Assembly: GCF_963667045.1 (NCBI RefSeq)
Contig: NZ_OY762934.1
Location: 1,791,501-1,855,500, forward strand
DNA length: 64,000 nucleotides
Direction: 5' to 3'
Source of the DNA: an uncultured Cohaesibacter sp.
GTDB taxonomy: Bacteria; Pseudomonadota; Alphaproteobacteria; Rhizobiales; Cohaesibacteraceae
This document shows, in pieces, positions 1-8,675 of this stretch. The translations under genes and the position numbers were made by a program. Every line of letters starts with the position of its first letter. Position 1 is the first letter of the stretch. The notes below the pieces were generated by a model, which saw only the letters and a list, made by a program, of their open reading frames with translations, was not told where the DNA came from and searched no databases.

Positions 1-870
1 GGAATTGCTATTCAATATGCCGAGGATCTCCGCTCCCGTCTTTGTCTCTGACTGACTTTCTTGTCGAAGGGCGAACCGTGACCAATGTCATAACCTCCGC
101 AAGCGCAGATCCGTCCGCAGCTGCTCCAACAGGAAACTATGTGTTGGTCATGTTGGATCCAGAAGACAATGGAGCCTCACTTTATTCGACAAGCGGTCGC
201 GATGTGAAAATTACCCCGGCAGAGGCAACCGTCACTGCCAACGGGATCGAAATCGCAACATCAAAGGTAAATCGTCATGTCGTTGACGACTTCAAACAGC
301 TCACATTTGTTGACGACCAGAATAACATCAGCCTGATGTATAATTTGTTTGTGCCGCGCGACTATGATCCCTCCCGATCCTATCCCCTGATCAATTTCAT
401 GCACGATGCGTCGGTCACGTCATCCGATCATGATCGCACCCTTATCCAGGGGCTTGGCGCAGTTGTCTGGGCTCGCCCTGAGGAACAGGCGAAGCGCCCA
501 TGCATTATTCTTGCTCCCCAGTTTGATGTGAAGGTGGTCAATGATGGCAATCAGGCAACCGGCCATGTTGATACGGTAAAGCGTCTGATTGAGAAACTCG
601 CTACACAATACAACATTGACATGGATCGCCTCTATACAACAGGCCTGTCTGGTGCGGCATGCTCTCGATCGCAATGAATATCAAATATCCCGAATTCTTT
701 GCAGCTTCCTTCCTCGTTGCCTGCCAATGGGGTGCTGAACTTGTTGAGCCAATGAAAGATGACAGGCTGTTTATCGTGGTATCGGCCGAAGACCAAAAGG
801 CATATCCCGGTCAGAATGCGATAACACAAGCCCTCGAAGGATTTGGCGCGACCGTGAATCGCGCAATTTA
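1..870 (+). pseudogene. Decayed alpha/beta-hydrolase (esterase/PHB-depolymerase-like), 5' partial, frameshifted, 3' end cut by IS5
   Basis: The reading frame is open to the left edge. Residues such as NLFVPRDYD, YPLINFMHDAS and CIILAPQF are typical of the esterase/PHB-depolymerase type of alpha/beta hydrolase. The nucleophile elbow is broken: one frame ends in TTGLSG at about 654 and the next frame continues as MLSIAMNIKYPEFFAASFLVA (from 659), so one G appears to be missing from an original GGxSGGG-type motif. A second shift near 40 is likely, because frame 1 reads QYAEDLRSRL just before frame 3 starts SLTDFLVEG. The gene stops at the IS5 boundary (870) with its C-terminal part lost. Family assignment is by motif only; the exact substrate cannot be told. 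Confidence 0.6.
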
Positions 871-1718
871 GGTCGTAAACTCATAAAAATTGTTTGATTT
901 CAGCCGAGATTGTGATTCAAGGATTCCAGACTAAGGAGCCTTGCATGACACGCCGCCGTTATGAATTGACCGACTTCGAATGGTCCATCATCGAACCTTT
1001 GTTACCGAACAAATCTCGAGGAGTTGCCCGTGTTGATGATCGCCGGGTGCTGAATGGTATCCTTTGGCGCTTTCGCACTGGTTCACCCTGGGCCGATATC
1101 CCCGAACGATATGGTCCCTATACGACCTGCTACAATCGGTTTGTCCGTTGGCGCAAAGCCTGTATCTGGGATCGACTTCTTCAAGCGGTTTCCGAGGCTT
1201 ATGACGGTGACATCGTCATGATCGATAGTTCTTGTGTTCGGGTCCATCAACATGGTGCCACGGCAAAAAGGGGGATCAGGATGATGGTTGCATGGGACGT
1301 TCCCGGGGCGGCTTGACCACCAAGATCCACGCTTTGGTTGATGCAGAAGGCCGACCAATTGACCTGCGCCTGAGTGCCGGACAAGTCCATGACAGCCGCC
1401 CCGCTGATGATATGCTCGACATCATGAGAGCCGATACAATCATCCTTGCGGATAAGGCTTATGACAGTAACGCCATCCGGACAAAAGCCAAAGAACGGGG
1501 TGCTTGGGCGAACATCCCGCCCAAACGAAATCGCAAGGCATCCGTGACCTTTTCAAAATGGGTTTATAAACAGCGCAATGCAGTGGAACGCTTCTTCAAC
1601 AAAATCAAACAGTTCCGCGCAATCGCCACCAGATATGATAAGAACCCGCTGAACTTTCTGGCAGCCATCAAACTCGTCGCAGCACTGGTCTGGATCAGAA
1701 GTTTATGAGTCTACGGCC
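871..1718 (+). mobile_element. IS5-family element (IS427 group)
   Basis: Imperfect terminal inverted repeats are visible: GGTCGTAAACTCATAAA at the left end and, read on the other strand, GGCCGTAGACTCATAAA at the right end (15 of 17 match). A TA dinucleotide stands on both sides (869-870 and 1719-1720), as expected for this group's short target duplication. The element is about 848 bp and carries one transposase made from two overlapping frames. It interrupts the 3' part of the esterase pseudogene. An IS481 element has in turn inserted 4 bp beyond its right end. Confidence 0.82.
945..1708 (+). CDS. IS5-family (IS427 group) transposase, expressed by -1 frameshift
   Basis: DDE transposase that would cut and join the IS ends. 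ORF A starts at ATG 945 after AAGGAG (933-938) and holds the first catalytic Asp in MIDSSCVRVHQ. ORF B supplies the second Asp in LADKAYDSN and the Glu in NAVERFFNKIKQF. The two frames overlap over a run of five A and five G (about 1264-1273). Slipping back one base there joins GATAK to KGDQDDGCMGRSRGG, the usual sequence of the family, giving about 254 residues. This is the normal programmed frameshift arrangement of IS427-type elements, so the gene may be active. It is not a simple pseudogene, although a real deletion cannot be fully excluded. Confidence 0.82.
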
Positions 1719-1722
1719 TAGT

Positions 1723-2724
1723 TGTTTGATCCCAGGCTTTGATGGTGCACCTTTCTCATTTGAATGGAGGGAAGCACTATGGGCCAAGTTCTACACGGCA
1801 GCGCCACGACGACAAAGACAGTCCGTCGAGCAATACAAAATAGTCAAGAGAGCCTGAGAGCGCTTTCGAAGCGATATGGCATCAATCAGAAAACGGTCGT
1901 GAAGTGGAAGAAGCGTGCTTCACAAACGGACTTGAGAACCGGGCCGAAGGAACCACGTTCGACGGTGCTGTCGCGGCAAGAAGAAGCGACCATTGTCGCC
2001 TTCCGCAGGCACACCTTGCTGCCTCTCGACGACTGCCTTTATGCACTCCAGCCGACAATCCCACATCTGACGCGCTCCTCACTACACAGATGCCTGCAAA
2101 GACATGGAGTTTCACGGCTACCAAATGTCGAAGGCGACAAGCAGCCAAAGAAGCGTTTCAAGAGCTATCCGATCGGCTATTTCCATATCGATATTGCTGA
2201 GGTGCAGACAGCTGAAGGCAAGATCTATCTCTTTGTGGCTATTGACCGGACATCCAAGTATGCCTTCGTCGAACTCTATACCAAGGCAGGAAAGATGAAT
2301 GCTGCACAGTTCCTGCGTAATCTGGTCGCAACTGTGCCCTATACCATCCATACCGTTCTGACCGACAATGGCATCCAGTTCACTAACCGGGCGCGCGATC
2401 TCCATGAGGTCAAGCACATCTTTGACCGGGTCTGCACTGGAAACGGCATTGAACACCGCCTGACAAAGGTGAAGCACCCATGGACCAACGGTCAGGTCGA
2501 GAGGATGAACCGGACGATTAAGGATGCCACCGTCAAACGGTTCCATTACGGCGGTCACGAGCAACTCCAGAAGCATCTGGCTGTTTTCATCGACGCCTAC
2601 AACTTCGCTAGACGATTGAAGACGCTAAGGGGCCTGACCCCATACGAATTCATCTGCAAAAAGTGGACAGAGGAACCGGAAAAATTCAAAATAAATCCGA
2701 TCCATCAAATCCCGGGACCAAACA
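1723..2724 (+). mobile_element. IS481-family element, copy 1, with 6-bp target duplication
   Basis: The left end reads TGTTTGATCCCAGGCTTTGA and the right end, on the other strand, TGTTTGGTCCCGGGATTTGA. CCTAGT is directly repeated at 1717-1722 and 2725-2730. This fits the NCTAGN target known for IS481. The element is 1,002 bp. Its right boundary touches the start codon of the phage baseplate gene at 2731. The same element occurs in inverted orientation at 48876-49877. Confidence 0.93.
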
Positions 2725-2729
2725 CCTAG
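1779..2729 (+). CDS. IS481-family transposase, copy 1
   Basis: Integrase-core (rve) DDE transposase. An N-terminal helix-turn-helix (SLRALSKRYGINQKTVVKWKK) is followed by the catalytic core with Asp in YFHIDIAEV, Asp in VLTDNGIQFTN and Glu in NGQVERMNRTIKD. I prefer the ATG at 1779, which has GGAGGGAAG just upstream; an in-frame ATG lies at 1764. The final Thr codon starts at the last base of the element and the stop TAG comes from the target duplication CCTAGT, so the host site finishes the reading frame. The protein is identical in sequence to the second copy near 49 kb, which points to recent movement. It looks intact. Confidence 0.93.
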   Translation: MGQVLHGSATTTKTVRRAIQNSQESLRALSKRYGINQKTVVKWKKRASQTDLRTGPKEPRSTVLSRQEEATIVAFRRHTLLPLDDCLYALQPTIPHLTRSSLHRCLQRHGVSRLPNVEGDKQPKKRFKSYPIGYFHIDIAEVQTAEGKIYLFVAIDRTSKYAFVELYTKAGKMNAAQFLRNLVATVPYTIHTVLTDNGIQFTNRARDLHEVKHIFDRVCTGNGIEHRLTKVKHPWTNGQVERMNRTIKDATVKRFHYGGHEQLQKHLAVFIDAYNFARRLKTLRGLTPYEFICKKWTEEPEKFKINPIHQIPGPNT

Positions 2730-2730
2730 T

Positions 2731-3867
2731 ATGATCAAAGCCTATAGTGTAGAGGAACTGATCGCCCGTGGCGCTCCGCAGTGCTTCACGGTCAATTCCT
2801 CGCAATGGAAAGCAAAGCTGGTCGACTGGTTCGAGAATGATGAGAGCGGGCCACAGCGCACGCTCTACCCGGCCCAATATGAGCAGATCCTGATTGATCT
2901 TCTTTCTTACGGCTTCGCACTTCTGGGGCAGGAAGGGCAGATCGCGTCGAAACAGCGCTGGCTGCTCTTTGCCGAGGGCAAGCATCTCGATGTCGTTGCC
3001 GCCAACAATTCCACCTATCGACTGAAAGCGGCGGCTGCGACCTGCGAGCTGGAAATCACGTTGGATGAAGCTCTGGCCGAAAACTTCTTTCTGCCTGAAG
3101 GCACCGTTGTCGTTGGTGGCGATTTTGCCTTTGCGACCGATGAGCAACTGGTGATCGAGGCAGGTCAAGTGTCCGGTACCGTGGGGGCCACTGCCACTGA
3201 GGAGGGGGACGCGGCGAACGGTTTGGGCATTGGCCAGATCAATGCCTTTCAGGTTCCTCTGGCCGGTGTTTCTGTTGCCAATCTGACCAAGACGGAAGGC
3301 GGGGCCGATGAAGAGGACGACGCCAGCCTGCGCATGCGTGCGGCCTATGCCCATGACCGGATCTCCAAAGCGGGGCCAAGGGAAAGCTACCGCCAACAGG
3401 TTCTGGCCTTCAGCTCTGCCATTGTCGCCGTCGCGGTGGTTCGGCCCGAGCCCGGTCATATCTGGATTTATGTCCTGCTTGAGGACGGTGTCCCGTCAGC
3501 GGACTATTGCGCCCGCGTTGCCGAATGGCTCGATCCGGAAGGCAAGCGCCCTCAAGGGGACGATGTTTCTGTCTTTCCTGCCGAAGCCGTGAGTTTTAGC
3601 ATTAGTGGGACTGCCTTTGTCTCTGGCAATGCCTCTGCGGCCAAGACCAGCCTTGAAAGCGATCTGGCTACTGCCGCAGAAATCTGGCAACGCGGGCTAG
3701 GTTCCTATCTGGCGCTTTCGGCCTTAACCGTTGTCGCCCGGAACAGCTTTTCCAATCTCATTGATATCGATCTGGACGTGACCGGTCTGGATGACCGTCA
3801 GTTGGAGCCGCATCAGTTCGGCGTAGTCACCGCTATCGATCTGGCAGTGGAGGTCGCTGATGGCTGA
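2731..3867 (+). CDS. Phage baseplate assembly protein J-like
   Basis: Baseplate J-like protein (P2 gpJ type) of contractile-tailed phages, part of the outer baseplate wedge. It has the usual helical N-terminal part (about 25-95, with AEGKHLDVVAANN), a beta-rich middle (ITLDEALAENFFLPEGTVV) and the conserved segment EEDDASLRMRAAYAHDRISKAGPRESYRQQVL at about 193-225. Its 378 residues are near the family size. The ATG at 2731 sits directly against the IS481 target duplication, so its own ribosome site and any upstream tail genes are cut off; a few N-terminal residues may be missing. It overlaps the next gene by 8 bp, as in phage tail operons. Confidence 0.85.
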   Translation: MIKAYSVEELIARGAPQCFTVNSSQWKAKLVDWFENDESGPQRTLYPAQYEQILIDLLSYGFALLGQEGQIASKQRWLLFAEGKHLDVVAANNSTYRLKAAAATCELEITLDEALAENFFLPEGTVVVGGDFAFATDEQLVIEAGQVSGTVGATATEEGDAANGLGIGQINAFQVPLAGVSVANLTKTEGGADEEDDASLRMRAAYAHDRISKAGPRESYRQQVLAFSSAIVAVAVVRPEPGHIWIYVLLEDGVPSADYCARVAEWLDPEGKRPQGDDVSVFPAEAVSFSISGTAFVSGNASAAKTSLESDLATAAEIWQRGLGSYLALSALTVVARNSFSNLIDIDLDVTGLDDRQLEPHQFGVVTAIDLAVEVADG

Positions 3868-4702
3868 TCAGGCAGTCACACGCGGCATTCCGCAAAAGGC
3901 CATTCCTCCCGGCATCAATGACGAGCGCACGCGTGTTCTCGTGGCGGCGTTCAATGCGATGGCATCGGACTTTGATTTCTCCGGCTTGCTTATGCGCACC
4001 GGAGAGGAAATCTCGGACGAAGCCCTTTGCTGTGCCGTTCATGATTTCTCTCTGACCGAGTTCATCGGCCCGGATGGCTTGCCTGCCAAGCTGGTGCGCA
4101 AGCTCATTGATGATGCATGGCCTCTGCATGAACAGCAGGGCACGGACGCCGGTGTGAAACTGGGGCAAGAGCTCTTGGGCATTGGTGTCGAGATTGAACA
4201 CTGGTGGCAGAAGGAGCCGGAAGGCTATCACGATACGCATACCATCACGCTCAATCTGGGGGACAGTGACGCCCCTGTGATTGAACCTCTGGGGCTGGAG
4301 GTGCAGCAAACTGCCCTGAAGACAATTGAGGCAACAAAGCGCTGGAGCCAGCAAACAGATCTCATCTGGCAGACCCGCGCCCGCATGGACCTCTATGTTC
4401 ATGCCGTTGTCCAGGAGCTTAACGAGACAAAGATCCTGCCTCCGATCACGACTGATCTTGAAAGCGCCATGACACTGGGGCTTGCGGCCTCACTGTCTGT
4501 CGGCAACGTCATTCATATCCGGCCAAAGGCCGTCACCCATGTGCAGCAAACCATGCGGCTCAATGTTGGCGGAACAATCGCGTCGAGAACCGTTAGCCAG
4601 CTTCGGCCATGGAGCCCAGGACGCCTTCGCTCACCCGCTCTCTATTTCGCGGCCATGATGATCAGGCCTTTCCGTTCCACCGTTATCATCTATCCGAGGT
4701 GA
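3860..4702 (+). CDS. Phage tail protein I-like
   Basis: P2 gpI-type baseplate wedge protein. N-terminal features are seen around residues 15-95 (LVAAFNAMASDFDFSGLL, HDFSLTEFIGPDGLPAKLVRKLIDDAWPLHEQQGT), the last matching the family segment that precedes a short beta domain (GIGVEIEHWWQ). A C-terminal extension of unknown role reaches residue 280. It overlaps baseplate J by 8 bp and ends 2 bp before the fibre gene, so the three are translated as a unit. The ending RPWSPGRLRSPALYFAAMM is not something I can place in a known domain. Confidence 0.75.
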   Translation: MADQAVTRGIPQKAIPPGINDERTRVLVAAFNAMASDFDFSGLLMRTGEEISDEALCCAVHDFSLTEFIGPDGLPAKLVRKLIDDAWPLHEQQGTDAGVKLGQELLGIGVEIEHWWQKEPEGYHDTHTITLNLGDSDAPVIEPLGLEVQQTALKTIEATKRWSQQTDLIWQTRARMDLYVHAVVQELNETKILPPITTDLESAMTLGLAASLSVGNVIHIRPKAVTHVQQTMRLNVGGTIASRTVSQLRPWSPGRLRSPALYFAAMMIRPFRSTVIIYPR

Positions 4703-4704
4703 CC

Positions 4705-6048
4705 ATGTCAGATCCCACATACTATACCCGATTGACCGATATTGGTTCAGCCGCACTGAACAACGCAATTACGGGAGGCGATTCCGTCGCCCTTACCGAG
4801 CTTGCCCTTGGTGATGCCAATGGTGCATCCTATGACCCAGACGGATCCGAGACCACTCTTGCCAATGAGCAGTATCGTCTGGCCATTTCTTCGATTACGC
4901 CGGATGCTCAAAATCCCGCTTGGCTGATTGTCGAGGCGGTCATCCCTCCCGATGTTGGCGGGTGGTGGATCCGGGAAGCCGGTATTTTCGATGCAAACGG
5001 CGCTATGTTTGCCATCGCAAAATATCCCGAAACATACAAGGCTGTTCTGTCCGATGGGACGGCCTCTACTCTGACAATCCAGATTGTCTTGCAGGTCACC
5101 AATACCGACAGCATTGAGCTGGTGGTCAATCCCCTTGATGGTTATGCCACACAAGGGTGGGTGGTCAGCGCCTTCCCTTGGGCAACCGAAGCAGAAGCCG
5201 TCAATGCGCTTATCGAGAACAAGCTCGTTGATCCAAAGCGGCTGGCGTATGTCCTGTCTCAGTTGGACATGGCCAGCAGTGAAGACCTGAACTCGCTTTC
5301 TCAAACGCTCGATCAGGATCTATCCGGCAAGGCGGATGTCGATCACAATCATGATGATCGCTACTACACCAAATCCATCTCTGACGGGCGCTTCCTTGGA
5401 AAGACGGCCACTGCCGCCAATGCAACAAAGCTGGGCGGGCAGCTGGCGAGCTACTTTGCATCGGCAACCGGCTTGTCATCCGGCTATTATGACAAGGCCA
5501 CATCCGATGGCCGTTTCCTCGGGAAGACGGCAAAAGCCGCTGATAGCGACAAGCTCGACGGTCAGCACGCGAGCTACTTTGCATCGGCAACCGGCTTGTC
5601 ATCTGGCTATTATGACAAGGCCACATCCGATGGGCGCTTCCTCGGGAAGACGGCTAAAGCCGCTGACAGCGACAAGCTGGATGGAAAGCATGCGAGTGAT
5701 TTCTCCCTTATGTCCGAATATACGTCCGCACAGCAAACCATAACATCTGGCGGGCTTTTGACGCTGGCGCACGGACTTGGAGCAACACCTAAACTGGTAT
5801 CAGGGTATCTGGTGTGCAAAGTCGCTGAGGAAGGCTACTCGGTGGGCGATATTGTGCCAATGAACCCGAACACCTTCTCTGGTGGCGGTACATTTTCAAA
5901 CGGTTATGTGGTGGTTGTCGATAGCTCAAAGCTATACGTGCGGTTTTGTGCTGGCGCAGCTGTGTTCCATCCTCTTAATTATTCGTCCGGTTCCGCAAGA
6001 ACCATAACCAACGCAAACTGGCGTCTCGTGCTACAGGCATGGAGGTAA
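4705..6048 (+). CDS. Phage tail fibre (tail-collar/DUF3751 N-terminus)
   Basis: Receptor-binding tail fibre. The N-terminus (YYTRLTDIGSAALNNAITGGDSVALTELALGDANG) is the baseplate-attachment domain of tail-collar fibres. The middle carries about 2.7 copies of a 41-residue unit containing YYDKATSDGRFLGKTAKAADSDKLDG, likely a shaft, and the end (about 370-448) is a beta-rich tip. I start at ATG 4705, just after GAGGTGACC; an open frame reaches back to 4609 but overlaps gpI. The gene for a fibre assembly-like protein follows 4 bp downstream. Confidence 0.83.
   Translation: MSDPTYYTRLTDIGSAALNNAITGGDSVALTELALGDANGASYDPDGSETTLANEQYRLAISSITPDAQNPAWLIVEAVIPPDVGGWWIREAGIFDANGAMFAIAKYPETYKAVLSDGTASTLTIQIVLQVTNTDSIELVVNPLDGYATQGWVVSAFPWATEAEAVNALIENKLVDPKRLAYVLSQLDMASSEDLNSLSQTLDQDLSGKADVDHNHDDRYYTKSISDGRFLGKTATAANATKLGGQLASYFASATGLSSGYYDKATSDGRFLGKTAKAADSDKLDGQHASYFASATGLSSGYYDKATSDGRFLGKTAKAADSDKLDGKHASDFSLMSEYTSAQQTITSGGLLTLAHGLGATPKLVSGYLVCKVAEEGYSVGDIVPMNPNTFSGGGTFSNGYVVVVDSSKLYVRFCAGAAVFHPLNYSSGSARTITNANWRLVLQAWR
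5446..5691 (+). repeat. Tandem 123-bp repeat inside the tail-fibre gene
   Basis: Two almost identical 123-bp units begin at 5446 and 5569 (each starts GCGAGCTACTTTGCATCGGC). A degenerate earlier unit lies at about 5356-5445. Each encodes a 41-residue shaft unit. The near identity at DNA level suggests recent duplication; copy number could vary between strains. Confidence 0.88.
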
Positions 6049-6052
6049 GGAA

Positions 6053-6499
6053 ATGACTGAACAGATCACGAAACACTACGTCACTCTCGAGGGTGTTTAT
6101 TTGGGAGGCTTTGCGGGAACAGAGCCTCCGGATGGTGCTGTTGAAGTTGCCTTGGCCCCAGCATCAGCCCTTCAAATCTGGGACTTTGAACTGGGTGAGT
6201 GGGGGGAAGCTTCCACATCCTCGCCAACAGAAGCTGACTATGAGGCATCAATCCAGTCGATGCTCGATACAGCGGCCACTGAGCGCCGATATTCGAGCGG
6301 GGCGACAATGGCCACTTACGTCAACTCAACGAATGCGACCTGGGCGGCGGAAGCTGCCGCTTTTGTCAAATGGCGTGATGCTGTCTGGCTCTATGCCTAT
6401 ACCCAGCTTGACGCCGTCACGGCTGGGGAGATCGTGCCTCCTGCACTTGATGCATTCTTGGCGTCCCTGCCAACGGCTGACTGGCCAGAAGCAAGCTAG
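6053..6499 (+). CDS. Putative phage tail-fibre assembly/accessory protein
   Basis: A 148-residue protein directly after the fibre gene. The N-terminus (HYVTLEGVYLGGFAGTEPPDGAVEV) and the C-terminal helical part (RRYSSGATMATYVNSTNATWAAEAAAFVKWRDAVWLYAY) resemble small proteins that follow fibre genes in alphaproteobacterial prophages and act as fibre chaperones or accessories. This is context-based; no catalytic motif is expected. Ribosome site AGGTAAGGAA precedes ATG 6053. Confidence 0.6.
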   Translation: MTEQITKHYVTLEGVYLGGFAGTEPPDGAVEVALAPASALQIWDFELGEWGEASTSSPTEADYEASIQSMLDTAATERRYSSGATMATYVNSTNATWAAEAAAFVKWRDAVWLYAYTQLDAVTAGEIVPPALDAFLASLPTADWPEAS

Positions 6500-6572
6500 G
6501 TCCTCCACGTAGTCAGACATTGCGGAAGCCTTCCGGCGTTTCGACCCCTGTTTCGGGCTAGATACCGGAGCA

Positions 6573-6647
6573 AGCGCCTCTGTTCTATTTGAGGCGCTAA
6601 GAATTCTCTCTCGCTGAGGAGCGGGAGATCTGGACCAAGGTCCAGAT
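6573..6647. repeat. Palindromic intergenic sequences
   Basis: In the 270-bp gap between the fibre accessory gene and the methylase, AGCGCCTC (6573-6580) pairs with GAGGCGCT (6591-6598). A perfect 20-nt palindrome ATCTGGACCAAGGTCCAGAT lies at 6628-6647. Neither is followed by a clear T tract, so these look more like REP-type elements than terminators. Confidence 0.6.
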
Positions 6648-6772
6648 ACCGGGACAAGATTGGCGTCCAGACCCGGTCGATGACAGCAAGCACAATCATC
6701 ACTCCCGCCGCTTCTATCGATAGAAAGCCAGTATGGGTGATTCCTTGTAAAAAGAACATAGTGAGAACAAAA

Positions 6773-7558
6773 ATGTTTGAAGCTGTCGCCCCCGTCAAAC
6801 CAGTTGCCCCCTATATCGGTGGGAAAATCAAACTCGCCAAACATATTGCTAGCCGCATCAGCGCCATCTCTCATGCCAATTATGTAGAGCCCTTTGTTGG
6901 CATGGGCGGTATCTTCTTCCGGCGTGCATCGCGCCCAAAATGCGAAGTCATCAACGACATCTCCAGAGATGTCATCACATTATTCCGCATTCTCCAGCGC
7001 CACTATCCGCAGTTTCTGGAAGTTCTGAAGTTCCAGCTCACCAGCAGGTCTGAGTTTGAACGGCTCAAGGCCACAGATCCGGATACCCTGACGGATCTGG
7101 AACGGGCCGCCCGCTTTCTCTACCTCCAGCGCACGTCCTTTGCTGGAAAGGTTCGTGGCAGCACCTATGGCGTTTCCCTTCGGCCTGCACGGTTCGATCT
7201 CACCAAGCTGGTACCCATGCTGGAAGACGTCCATGAGCGGCTTTCTGGCGTCACCATTGAGTGCTTGCCCTATGCTGACTGCATCAAGCGCTATGATCGG
7301 CCCGACACGCTGTTCTATCTGGATCCGCCATATTGGCAGTGTGAGGACTATTACGGCAAAGGCATCTTCGGCCCGGAAGACTTCCAGCAGTTGGCCGATC
7401 AACTCCGCAGCCTCAAGGGCCGCTTCCTCTTCTCCATTAATGATGTTCCCGAGATCCGAGAAATCTTCTCAGGCTTCGATATCGAAGAGGTGAGCCTCAG
7501 CTATTCCGCAAACGACAAAAGCGTGACCAAGGCTCGTGAGCTGGTGATCGGGAACTAA
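6773..7558 (+). CDS. dam: DNA adenine methylase (D12 class)
   Basis: N6-adenine methyltransferase that transfers a methyl group from S-adenosylmethionine to adenine in DNA. Seen motifs: YIGGK at residues 14-18, the AdoMet loop EPFVGMGG at 39-46 and the catalytic DPPY at 184-187. Length 261 residues is normal for the D12/Dam class. I chose ATG 6773; the frame opens at 6680 with residues that do not look like the family. It lies downstream of the tail module, so it is probably a phage-encoded orphan methylase, for instance for protection from restriction. No partner endonuclease is visible. Confidence 0.87.
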   Translation: MFEAVAPVKPVAPYIGGKIKLAKHIASRISAISHANYVEPFVGMGGIFFRRASRPKCEVINDISRDVITLFRILQRHYPQFLEVLKFQLTSRSEFERLKATDPDTLTDLERAARFLYLQRTSFAGKVRGSTYGVSLRPARFDLTKLVPMLEDVHERLSGVTIECLPYADCIKRYDRPDTLFYLDPPYWQCEDYYGKGIFGPEDFQQLADQLRSLKGRFLFSINDVPEIREIFSGFDIEEVSLSYSANDKSVTKARELVIGN

Positions 7559-7567
7559 GTGCGCAGC

Positions 7568-7607
7568 AATGCCATTGCTGGGAACGGCCCAACGAAGCAA
7601 TGGCATT
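7568..7607. repeat. Inverted repeat after the methylase
   Basis: AATGCCATTGCT (7568-7579) is repeated inverted as AGCAATGGCATT (7596-7607) around a 16-nt loop, 9 bp after the methylase stop. It can form a 12-bp stem and may end transcription, although there is no T run. Confidence 0.6.
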
Positions 7608-7666
7608 AGCTGGCAACAAGGCTGGTCTGCTCCACATGTGTGGCACCCAAACAAAGGAGCATGATG

Positions 7667-7894
7667 ATGGAAAAGCAAGTCGCACAAGCCGCCATGAAGG
7701 CCCTGCTGGAGACTATGAAAAAGGAAATCGAGAAGGCTTACGAAGAGGTCGATCTGGCGATAGACTATGTGACCGACGGCGAGCTGAATACCGCTGCCGG
7801 TGGCATGTATATCACCGAGCAATCACTCCGCAGAGCACAAGACCTGTTCAACGCCTTCAGGACCATTCATCAGGTCTCGTTCGATGGGGTGTAA
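7667..7894 (+). CDS. Small phage-associated protein, function unknown
   Basis: A 75-residue acidic, mostly helical protein (KALLETMKKEIEKAYEEVDLAIDYVTDGELNTAAGG). Three tandem ATGs occur at 7661, 7664 and 7667; the last has the best spacing to AAAGGAG (7653-7659), so I use it. It follows the methylase in the same direction and is likely part of the prophage. I do not recognise a family. Confidence 0.55.
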   Translation: MEKQVAQAAMKALLETMKKEIEKAYEEVDLAIDYVTDGELNTAAGGMYITEQSLRRAQDLFNAFRTIHQVSFDGV

Positions 7895-8123
7895 ATCAGG
7901 TAATGGCCGCTCGGAGCCCGTTGCTGCCATTTGTTGATTAATTCAGACAAGCGTAATCAATTAAGAAGAGGATGAGTTTTGGAAGATTCTGGGCAATCTA
8001 CGCTTTTAGCAAATGCTGACCTACGGAAATCGAGAATAAAACCAGCTAACAATCAAATCCAGCCGACGCCAAAAAGCGGCGCGGATGATCAATAGCGTTA
8101 TGTGTTCATGAAAGGATTAAGCT

Positions 8124-8600
8124 TTGAAGTTTGAACGAATCTGTAAAAGTATTACGGGTCTCAGCTGCCCAATATTCGGAATTCAATGGAATCCGCCGAC
8201 AATAGAAGCTGATCAGGCGAAAAATATTGTCCTGTTTCTGGAAGACAAACGCGTTCTTTTCAATCCGGTTTGCATGGAAGATGCAGGTCATTGCGCGCAA
8301 AGTGTCATTAATATTAGATCTGAATTAACAAAGACCCTTCAGACCTTGCCAAATGATTCTAAATTGGCAAAGTCATTGAAACAAATGAGAAAAGCTTGTC
8401 AAGAATGTAGTAACAAGCTTGGGCAACCAGAGTTTTCAAAATTCGACACCCCAGTTCAAACATCGATTCTTGAGCGGGAACTTTTCAAGTTACGAGAAAA
8501 GTGTGGTTCCTCTTTAGCAGAGATTGCTGTTACTTATGGTCTTGATGTTGATGACGGCCTAGCAAGCATCATTCCTTTCAATAATCCACAAAACACATAA
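8124..8600 (+). CDS. DUF6650-like protein, function unknown
   Basis: A 158-residue protein whose N-terminus (SITGLSCPIFGIQWNPP) and FLEDKRVLFNPVCMED segment resemble the DUF6650 family as I remember it. The start is TTG 8124, with AAAGGA at 8110-8115 and suitable spacing. The gene is clearly more AT-rich than the housekeeping genes beyond tRNA-Phe, a sign of transfer. It lies between the phage tail module and a beta-flower-like gene, all in the same direction. No function is known to me. Confidence 0.55.
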   Translation: MKFERICKSITGLSCPIFGIQWNPPTIEADQAKNIVLFLEDKRVLFNPVCMEDAGHCAQSVINIRSELTKTLQTLPNDSKLAKSLKQMRKACQECSNKLGQPEFSKFDTPVQTSILERELFKLREKCGSSLAEIAVTYGLDVDDGLASIIPFNNPQNT

Positions 8601-8675
8601 CAAGGCGCTCAAGCAAAGACGCGCTAACGCGCGCCGCTTAGCTTGGAGTTCGGCTTCAATTAGAGAGGGAACACT

